Source of the DNA: Cryomorphaceae bacterium
GTDB lineage: Bacteria > Bacteroidota > Bacteroidia > Flavobacteriales > Schleiferiaceae
Direction: 5' to 3'
NCBI GenBank assembly: GCA_003444795.1
Contig: DLWR01000190.1
Location: 1 to 13,385, forward strand
Length of the DNA stretch: 13,385 bases
In this document: in pieces, positions 6,513 to 13,385 of the stretch
Layout of the letters: each line of letters starts with the position of its first letter
Position numbering within the stretch: the first letter of the stretch is position 1
The notes under the pieces: model-generated
The model's input: the letters and a program-made list of their open reading frames with translations, nothing else
Databases searched by the model: none
Told to the model about the DNA's origin: nothing
Made by a program: the position numbers and the translations under genes

Positions 6513-9500
6513 TGAATCCCTTGCGGCGCATACTTGCTACGGCCATCGCCGCACTTCTGGTCTTTGGAGCAGAGGCTCAGGTTCGGGATAGTTCTTCGAC
6601 TTGGACGATGCCAGGGCTTAGCTCGCCAACAAATATCCGTACGGTGGTGACGTACGACCCGGTGACTGGATTCTACGTGCAACAGAAATACATCGGGACG
6701 GTGCCCATTGGGGCCCCCGTCTATTACTCGCCTTCTGAATATCAACAGTTAGTCTTTGGGCAGCAAGAGGCCCAGGGCTGGCAATCGCGTTGGTCCCAAG
6801 GTTCGGCTTCCGATAGCCGGGAAGGAGCGAGTATCGTGCCTGATATGACGATTACCAACCCGACCATCAAGGACATTTTTGGATCGGATGAGTTGGAAAT
6901 TCGGCCCCAAGGGACGGCAGAAATACGCTTTGGATTGCGCTTTCAACACATTAAAAACCCCATTGTCCCGGAACGAAACCGGAAGACTTTGGCGTTTGAC
7001 TTTGACCAAAAGATGCAAGTGAACGCCACCGGGAAGCTGGGGGACCGCTTGGACATGCAGATCAACTACGATACGGAGGCCACCTTTGCTTTTGAGAATA
7101 AAATGAAGTTGGACTTCAAGGGCACGGAAGACGATATCGTCAAAGCGCTTGAAATGGGCAATGTGAGTCTGCCCACGGGAGGAAGTTTGATCACGGGAGC
7201 ACAGAGCTTGTTCGGTTTGAAGGGGCAGTTTCAGTTTGGGAATACGACCGTTACGACGGTAATGGCGGAACAGCGTAGCCAAAGCCAAAACCTCAACATC
7301 CAAGGGGGCGCAACCACCCAAGAATTCCTCATTCAAGGGGATGCCTACGAAGCGAATAGGCACTTCTTTTTGAGCCATTATTTCCGCGACCACTACGAAC
7401 AGTGGGTAAGTACATTGCCTGTCATTCAATCCCCGGTCCAAATCACTCGGGTCGAAGTCTGGGTGACCAATCGCCGCAGCACGCCCACGGAAGTTCGCAA
7501 CTTGATAGCATTCACGGACTTGGGCGAGGGCCAGAGCAAAGCATGGCGATCCACGGCCAACAACCGTCCGGGCGATGCCATTTTCCCGGGCGCAACCTCA
7601 GACCCGCTTCCGAGCAACCGAGTCAACTTGTTGGATCCCGAGGCATTGGTGCAGCGCTTTCCCGGGGTGCGGGATGCCGCAAGTGCCGGGTCTTCCTTGA
7701 CCGCTTCTGGCTATGACGCCAATGTGGAATATGCGGAACTTACCAATGCACGCAAGCTTCAGCCGAACGAATACACCTTCCACCCCCAACTAGGCTACAT
7801 GACCTTGAACACGGCCCTCAATCAGGACGAGGTCCTTGCCGTGGCCTACCAATACACCGCCAATGGACGAACCTACCAGGTGGGTGAATTCTCCAACGAC
7901 GGCATTGTGGCTCCCAAATCGTTGGTATTAAAGCTTTTGAAGCATACGCTCCTCAATGTGAAGTCGCCGCTTTGGGATTTGATGATGAAAAACGTGTACA
8001 GCTTGAATGCCTTCCAGCTGTCTCCGGAAGATTTCCGCTTGGAAGTCCTCTACCGCAACGATGAAACGGGCTTGCCCATTCCCTTCTTGCCCAAGTCGTC
8101 GGTGAAGGATAAGCTCTTGATCCAGGTCTTGGATTTGGACCACGTAAACAGCAACAACGACCCCTTCCCAGACGGCCTTTTTGACTACATCGAAGGGGTG
8201 ACGGTTTTGAGCCAAACGGGTCGCGTCATTCTGCCTGTATTGGAGCCCTTTGGCTCCGCGCTGAGCCGTGCATTGCCCACCGCGGAGGAGAAAAAGCGCT
8301 ACGTCTTCCAACAGCTCTACGACTCCACGCTCTTCCGGGCCCAAGAGCAAACACAGCTCAACAAGTTTGTGCTTCGCGGTCGCTACAAATCAGCTGGTGG
8401 TTCGCTCATTCAATTGAATGCGTTCAACATACCACGTGGCTCGATTTCCGTAACGGCAGGAGGGAGCAAGCTGGTGGAAAACCAGGATTTCACGGTGGAT
8501 TACGCCTTGGGTCAGGTCCGCATCCTCAACGAGAGTTTGCTGTCGTCTGGCATGCCGATTCGCGTGAGTTTTGAGAACAACACGCTCTTCAATATGCAGG
8601 CAAAAACCTTTGCCGGAACGACCGTGGAGCATCAGATATCGAAAGATTGGACCGTGGGTGGGTCCTTGCTGCGCTTGTCGGAACGCCCGCTGACGCAAAA
8701 GGTGAATGCGGGCGACGAACCTATCTCCAACCGAATTTGGGGTCTGAACACCCAATACCAGAAGAATTTGCCGGGCTTGACCCGCTTCCTGGACGGCTTG
8801 CCCTTCATCTCTACCAATACGCCGTCCCGTATTCAAGTCCAAGCAGAATTTGCGCAGCTCATCCCAGGCTCCCCGCGCGGCATCAAGATCAATGGGGAGG
8901 CGACGACGTATTTGGATGACTTTGAAACGAGCCAAACGACCATCGACCTCCGCGGAACCACCACGTGGACCTTGGCCTCCACGCCAGAAGGACAGAGCAA
9001 GCTCTTCCCCGAGGCTTCCCTTTCCAACGACTGGGCCTACAACGCCAACCGGGCCCGAATGAGCTGGTACATCATCGACCCAAGCTTTTTTGCTTCCACC
9101 TCGCAGACGCCGGAGAACATTCGGAACAATCCCGCCATCACTTCGGATCACCGCCAGCGCATGGTCCCTTTGGCAGAAGTCTTCCCCAATATCCCCCTTC
9201 AGCCGGGGATGGCGCGCAACATTGCGATGTTTGACCTGCAATTTGACCCTACGGAACGCGGTCCCTACAACTATGATGTCGCGGGCTACCCCGGTCTTTC
9301 AAAAGGACTGGAAACAGATGGCAGCCTAAAAGATCCCGGTTCGCGCTGGGCGGGCATCATGCGTCAGCTCACCATCAACAATTTTGAGGAGCAGAACATT
9401 GAATTCATCCAGTTCTGGGTGATGGACCCCTTCTTGGACGATCCCACGGCCTCTGGGGGCGATCTCTACTTCCACTTGGGCAACCTTTCCGAGGACATCC

Positions 9501-12500
9501 TAAAAGACGGCCGCCAAAGCTTTGAGAACGGCCTTTCTCCAACGGGGGTTCGTGTGGACGTCGATTCTAGCATTTGGGGGTATACCTCTAAGTACCAGCC
9601 CGTAGTCGATGCCTTCGACAATGACCCCAATGCGCGCCTTTTCCAAGACGTGGGATTGGATGGTTTGCCGGATGCGGATGAGGCAGTTTGGCCGGGTAGC
9701 AATGGGCAATCCTATCTGAGCGCCTTGGCGGCAGTCTATGGAACGGCTTCGGCCATCTCCCAAGCTGCGGCCATCGACCCCGCAGCGGACAACTTCCGAT
9801 ACTACCGAGGCCCCAACCAAGACAGCGCAGATGCCGATATCTTGCGTCGCTACCGCTACTTTAACAACCCGGATGGCAACTCCCAGACTACGCTCATCAA
9901 TGGTCTTCCGGCGACTTACACCAATCTGCCCGACAAGGAGGATGTCAACCGAGACGCCACCCTGAACAAGGCCGAACAGTACTTCCAGTACCGCATCTCC
10001 ATGCGCCCAGAAGACTTGGTGATTGGCAAAAACCACATTGCCGATATCTACGAAACGACCACAGATCTCTTACCCGACCAAACGCGCAAACCCGTCCGCT
10101 GGATTCAGTTTAAAATACCGGTGTTTGATCCAGATGACCGCATCAATGGCGCGAGTGATTTCCGATCGATTCGTTTCTTGCGCATGGCCCTCAAGGGATG
10201 GGAGGATCCTACTGTGTTGCGATTTGCACGGTTGGACCTTGTTCGCGGGGAGTGGCGCCGCTATCGTTTTTCCTTGGAAGAGTCGCGTGAGCTCATTCCC
10301 GTGGACGTGAGCGACGAAACCACCTTCGTCATGAACGCGGTGAATTTAGAGGAGAACGGAGGTCGACAGCCGATTCCGTACGTGCTGCCTCCGGGGATTG
10401 AGCGCCAAGTTCTGTTGGGAAATACGTCCTTGGTCCAGCAAAACGAGCAAGCGCTTTCCATGAAGGCCTGCGGGCTGCGAGACGGCGATGCACGTGCGGT
10501 CTTTAAGAACACGACCATCGACATGCGCATGAACAAGCGTTTGCGCCTCTTTGCACACGCGGAAGCCGGCGATGCCGCTCAGCCTTTGAACGATGGAGAT
10601 GTACACCTCTTTATCCGAATGGGGAACGACTACAGCCAGAACTACTACGAGTATGAAGTCCCTCTCAAAGTGACCCCCTACGGCAGCACCGATCCAGGGG
10701 TTATTTGGCCTTTGGAGAACGAGATTGACCTGGCTTTTGAGGCCTGGACTTCCTTGAAGTTGGAGCGCGATGCGGCCATTCGGGACAATCCAGCCATCAC
10801 GAGCAGTGTGCCTTTTGAAAAGGTATATGGTGATGGAGTGATTCGTGTGGTTGGTGTGCCCAACTTGGGCAATGTCCGAACGCTCATGTTGGGTATCCGA
10901 AATCCCAAAAAGCGCAGTTCCGCCAGTGCCGATGATGGCTTGGACAAGTGCGCCGAGATTTGGGTCAACGAATTGCGCATGACCGACTTCGACAACCGCG
11001 GTGGACTTGCCGCCTTGGCGCGCAGTACGGCCACCCTCGCAGACCTCGGCCAAGTGGCCCTCAGCACTACCTATTCAACCGTGGGCTTTGGTTCCTTGGA
11101 AATGAATCCCATGGAGCGCAATAAGTTCTCCTCGGCCACCTACGATTTGCAGACCAATCTGGAGCTGACCAAGTTCTTGCCCTTCCAAACGCGTCTCAAG
11201 CTTCCCTTCTTCATTAACCATGCGCAAGACTGGAAGACGCCCATGTTCAATCCGCTAAATCCGGACATCGAAATGGGCCGAGCGTTGAACAACCTCCCCA
11301 CCTCAGGCGAACGCGATTCGCTCCGCTCCATGGTCTCCGATTTCACCCAACGCCGCGGTTTCAACTTCACCAATGTGCGCTTCGAACGCGGCGGCGGTGG
11401 CGCTGGCCGCGGGGCAGGCCCCGGCGGCAGCTTTGGCGGTGGCGGAAAAGGCGGTGGTCCCGGACTCCCGGGCGGCGACGGACGCCCAGGTGAAAGCCGC
11501 GCTGGTGGCGGTGGCGGCGGCGGAAAGGGTCTAGGTCCAACTCCCTTTGATTTGGCCAACTGGACGGCCTCCTATGCCTTCAATGAGGTCGTCAAACGCG
11601 ATGCCAATACCCTCGTGGACAATTTCCAGGAGTACAAGGGCAGCTTGGCCTATGTCTTCCAGACGACGCCTTTCAACATTCAGCCCTTCAAGAAGATCAA
11701 GAACAAGAATTTGGCTCTGATCAAGGACTTCAATTTGAACTTGACGCCTTCGCGCGTTTCGGCCCGAGCAGAAATCAACCGCACGCTGCAAATTATGCAG
11801 ATGCGCAATGTCGACAATCCCAAGTTCCAGCTGCCCATGACCTTCAGCAAGAACTTCACGATGGACCGCAATTACAACGTGATTTGGGACCTGAGCAAGG
11901 GCTTGAAATTTGATTACACCGCCCGAATGCGTGTTCGCGTCGATGAACTTCCAGGTCCGAACACGGTCGACTCCGTGAAGGCCTTCTTGATGCAGGGGAT
12001 TCAGGCCGGAGGTCGCCCGGTGACCTACCACCACACGATCAATACGTCGTGGAATGTGCCCATCAACAAGTTGCCCTACATGGACTTTGCCCAAGTTCAA
12101 CTGCGTTACACGGCGGACTACGATTGGAGCACCAACTCTTTACTGGCCTTGATGCAGCAAATTGACAGTTTGAATTACGGCAACACCATTGAGAACTCCG
12201 GAAAGTGGAACGCCACGGCCAATTTGAACTTTGCCACGTTCTACAATAAGTTCCCATGGTACAAGAAGCTAAAACAGGGCGCCGGCCGCTCGCGCGGCGG
12301 CACTGCTGCTCCGACGCGCAGCCCACAGGGCCGCGGCGCCACGGCGACGAAGGACGCCAAAGAAGAAGACAGCCAGAGCGGAGTGGCCAAGCAGATTTTG
12401 ATTGGGGTAGTGGATTTTGCCACCATGGTCAAGAGCATCAACGTCTCGGGAAGTTTGAATACAGGAACGCTTTTGCCAGGCTTTACGCCAACTCCACAGT

Positions 12501-13385
12501 ATTCTGGCTTGAATCCGGCCAAGGGTTTGGCACCAGGCTGGGCCATGATTGCGGGCTTGCCGGTGGACATTGGTCCGTTGGCCGCGGCAAACGACTGGCT
12601 CATTAAAAACCCCAACCAGCCTAACCGCATGATGCGCACCGTCACGCGCACGGTCAATGGCCGGGCGCAGTTGGAACCATTGACCGATTTCCGCATTACG
12701 GTAACCGCGAATCAAACGTTTGGTAGCCAGCAAAGCAGCACCTATCGTTACAGCACCGGGCTGGGACGCGACAGCTTGTTCCCGCAGGGCTTCCATGCCT
12801 TTAGTCCGCAGAACCAGCAGACCTTCACGACCAGTTGGTTGGCGTGGAATTCGGCGTTTGAATCTAGTGTTGCGCCGGATTATGACAGTGATGTGTACAC
12901 CAAGTTCTTGCAGAATCGATTGGTGATTTCCGATCGCTTGGCTACCCTGCAAGCGGCCAATGATGCGACCTACTCCAAGGATTTTTACGATTTCCCGGAT
13001 TCGTCGCGCTACGGTTTTGATGGCTATTCGGTCCTTCAAACAGATGTACTCCTTAACAGTTTCTTGTCCACCTACGGAATGGGGGATGCGAATACCTGGG
13101 CGATCAATGATTTGGCGGGAATTGCACCTATGCCTAACTGGACGATCAATTACACCGGCTTAATGCGTCTCAAGCCCATGCGGAAGTTGTTTACGGCCTT
13201 CTCGCTGAATCATGCCTATGCCAATAATTTGACCGTGCAGGGAATTCAAACCAACATGCTGCGATCCCAGCGTTTGCAGGACGACCCGACCATACGCTAC
13301 CCGCGCAATGCCAACTTTGATATTCTTTCAGAGAACCAAGTGGGCCAAGTGTCCATGTCCGAATCCTTCTCGCCGTTGGTGGGCA
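6512..13385 (+). CDS. sprA: T9SS outer-membrane translocon SprA (Sov), 3' end missing
   Basis: Open frame of 2,291 codons, cut by the window edge. SprA is the giant outer-membrane barrel (36 strands in the Flavobacterium structure) through which T9SS cargo crosses, partnered by PorV and a plug protein; it is also needed for gliding. Evidence: signal peptide 1-22 (cleavage G-A-E-A/Q), then SprA-typical blocks IRPQGTAEIRFG (130-141), VEVWVTNR (314-321) with RNLIAFTDLGE (329-339), TYLDDFE (799-805), an EF-hand-like loop (1144-1155), ACGLRDGDARAVFKNT (from 1319), CAEIWVNELRMTDFDNRGG (from 1480) and RRGFNFTNVR (1614-1623). Only Cys1320 and Cys1480 were seen. Odd points are a 48-residue Gly-rich insertion (1627-1674) and a polar, basic low-complexity loop (1923-1960). 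No frameshift was found: the same frame reads sensibly to the end (QVGQVSMSESFSPLVG). Reference SprA has about 2,400 residues, so the C-terminal barrel strands are missing. Confidence 0.97.
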   Translation, partial: MNPLRRILATAIAALLVFGAEAQVRDSSSTWTMPGLSSPTNIRTVVTYDPVTGFYVQQKYIGTVPIGAPVYYSPSEYQQLVFGQQEAQGWQSRWSQGSASDSREGASIVPDMTITNPTIKDIFGSDELEIRPQGTAEIRFGLRFQHIKNPIVPERNRKTLAFDFDQKMQVNATGKLGDRLDMQINYDTEATFAFENKMKLDFKGTEDDIVKALEMGNVSLPTGGSLITGAQSLFGLKGQFQFGNTTVTTVMAEQRSQSQNLNIQGGATTQEFLIQGDAYEANRHFFLSHYFRDHYEQWVSTLPVIQSPVQITRVEVWVTNRRSTPTEVRNLIAFTDLGEGQSKAWRSTANNRPGDAIFPGATSDPLPSNRVNLLDPEALVQRFPGVRDAASAGSSLTASGYDANVEYAELTNARKLQPNEYTFHPQLGYMTLNTALNQDEVLAVAYQYTANGRTYQVGEFSNDGIVAPKSLVLKLLKHTLLNVKSPLWDLMMKNVYSLNAFQLSPEDFRLEVLYRNDETGLPIPFLPKSSVKDKLLIQVLDLDHVNSNNDPFPDGLFDYIEGVTVLSQTGRVILPVLEPFGSALSRALPTAEEKKRYVFQQLYDSTLFRAQEQTQLNKFVLRGRYKSAGGSLIQLNAFNIPRGSISVTAGGSKLVENQDFTVDYALGQVRILNESLLSSGMPIRVSFENNTLFNMQAKTFAGTTVEHQISKDWTVGGSLLRLSERPLTQKVNAGDEPISNRIWGLNTQYQKNLPGLTRFLDGLPFISTNTPSRIQVQAEFAQLIPGSPRGIKINGEATTYLDDFETSQTTIDLRGTTTWTLASTPEGQSKLFPEASLSNDWAYNANRARMSWYIIDPSFFASTSQTPENIRNNPAITSDHRQRMVPLAEVFPNIPLQPGMARNIAMFDLQFDPTERGPYNYDVAGYPGLSKGLETDGSLKDPGSRWAGIMRQLTINNFEEQNIEFIQFWVMDPFLDDPTASGGDLYFHLGNLSEDILKDGRQSFENGLSPTGVRVDVDSSIWGYTSKYQPVVDAFDNDPNARLFQDVGLDGLPDADEAVWPGSNGQSYLSALAAVYGTASAISQAAAIDPAADNFRYYRGPNQDSADADILRRYRYFNNPDGNSQTTLINGLPATYTNLPDKEDVNRDATLNKAEQYFQYRISMRPEDLVIGKNHIADIYETTTDLLPDQTRKPVRWIQFKIPVFDPDDRINGASDFRSIRFLRMALKGWEDPTVLRFARLDLVRGEWRRYRFSLEESRELIPVDVSDETTFVMNAVNLEENGGRQPIPYVLPPGIERQVLLGNTSLVQQNEQALSMKACGLRDGDARAVFKNTTIDMRMNKRLRLFAHAEAGDAAQPLNDGDVHLFIRMGNDYSQNYYEYEVPLKVTPYGSTDPGVIWPLENEIDLAFEAWTSLKLERDAAIRDNPAITSSVPFEKVYGDGVIRVVGVPNLGNVRTLMLGIRNPKKRSSASADDGLDKCAEIWVNELRMTDFDNRGGLAALARSTATLADLGQVALSTTYSTVGFGSLEMNPMERNKFSSATYDLQTNLELTKFLPFQTRLKLPFFINHAQDWKTPMFNPLNPDIEMGRALNNLPTSGERDSLRSMVSDFTQRRGFNFTNVRFERGGGGAGRGAGPGGSFGGGGKGGGPGLPGGDGRPGESRAGGGGGGGKGLGPTPFDLANWTASYAFNEVVKRDANTLVDNFQEYKGSLAYVFQTTPFNIQPFKKIKNKNLALIKDFNLNLTPSRVSARAEINRTLQIMQMRNVDNPKFQLPMTFSKNFTMDRNYNVIWDLSKGLKFDYTARMRVRVDELPGPNTVDSVKAFLMQGIQAGGRPVTYHHTINTSWNVPINKLPYMDFAQVQLRYTADYDWSTNSLLALMQQIDSLNYGNTIENSGKWNATANLNFATFYNKFPWYKKLKQGAGRSRGGTAAPTRSPQGRGATATKDAKEEDSQSGVAKQILIGVVDFATMVKSINVSGSLNTGTLLPGFTPTPQYSGLNPAKGLAPGWAMIAGLPVDIGPLAAANDWLIKNPNQPNRMMRTVTRTVNGRAQLEPLTDFRITVTANQTFGSQQSSTYRYSTGLGRDSLFPQGFHAFSPQNQQTFTTSWLAWNSAFESSVAPDYDSDVYTKFLQNRLVISDRLATLQAANDATYSKDFYDFPDSSRYGFDGYSVLQTDVLLNSFLSTYGMGDANTWAINDLAGIAPMPNWTINYTGLMRLKPMRKLFTAFSLNHAYANNLTVQGIQTNMLRSQRLQDDPTIRYPRNANFDILSENQVGQVSMSESFSPLVG
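11390..11533 (+). repeat. Gly-rich low-complexity segment inside sprA
   Basis: In-frame GGC/GGT-rich tract coding for SprA residues 1627-1674. 29 of the 48 residues are Gly, the rest mainly Arg, Lys, Pro, Ala and Ser, with runs of four and six Gly and a collagen-like GPGLPGGDGRPGE stretch. It follows RRGFNFTNVRFER directly and precedes PTPFDLANWTASYAF, both family-conserved, so it is an inserted loop rather than a domain boundary. Confidence 0.85.
12278..12391 (+). repeat. Polar, basic low-complexity loop inside sprA
   Basis: Codes for SprA residues 1923-1960, a Gly/Ala/Ser/Thr-rich stretch with seven basic residues (R1926, R1928, R1936, R1941, K1947, K1950, K1960) and an acidic EED at 1951-1953. 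It lies between the strand ending FPWYKKLK and the strand starting ILIGVVDF, so it looks like an unstructured loop between barrel strands. Variable basic loops occur near this point in other SprA proteins as far as I recall. Confidence 0.7.

Noticed and set aside
11390..11533. Frameshift or assembly break at the GC-rich tract in sprA
   Set aside because: The frame is the same on both sides (RRGFNFTNVR before, FDLANWTASYAF after), so a net in-frame insertion fits better than an error, though strain comparison would settle it.
6749..13039. Long minus-strand open frames opposite sprA (up to 283 codons)
   Set aside because: They are antisense shadows of a GC-rich coding frame, His/Arg/Gln-rich with no motif. 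The plus-strand frame is conserved SprA over its whole length.

Overview
The window is a piece of a Bacteroidota chromosome, most likely a flavobacterium-like gliding or surface-secreting lineage of moderate GC content. Four things support this: a very long SprA gene (outer-membrane translocon of the type IX secretion system, T9SS), two proteins ending in T9SS type A sorting domains, Omp28-like and DUF6029-like envelope proteins that I know only from this phylum, and a TAnnTTTG -7 promoter element. Start codons lack Shine-Dalgarno sequences and are preceded by A/T-rich stretches, also normal for the phylum.

Layout. Two divergent gene sets meet at an intergenic region of about 150 bp (5055-5202). 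To the left, on the minus strand and read from 5054 down to 16, lie a 649-aa T9SS-exported modular protein with a thioredoxin-like CGPC domain, a rho-independent terminator, and then a tight three-gene operon: a TlpA-like thioredoxin (WCKPC), a DUF6029-type beta-barrel, and an Omp28-like lipoprotein with a CKNC motif. The last two overlap by one base (TGATG). To the right, on the plus strand, lie a 232-aa T9SS cargo protein, ruvA (Holliday-junction binding), and sprA. The sprA gene starts on the last base of the ruvA stop codon (TAATG) and runs off the window after 2,291 codons; I infer that roughly 100-200 codons are missing.

How it fits together. Except for RuvA, every product works in the periplasm, in the outer membrane or outside the cell. 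SprA is the pore through which the two sorting-domain proteins would leave. Three of the proteins have a thioredoxin-like fold with CxxC, and the DUF6029 barrel has exactly two cysteines in its mature form, spaced CxxxxC near its C-terminus. This suggests an envelope thiol-redox module coupled to outer-membrane protein biogenesis. That is an inference, and the best candidate here for something not yet described.

No tRNA, rRNA, CRISPR array, insertion sequence or phage gene is visible. No gene-free stretch exceeds 300 bases.
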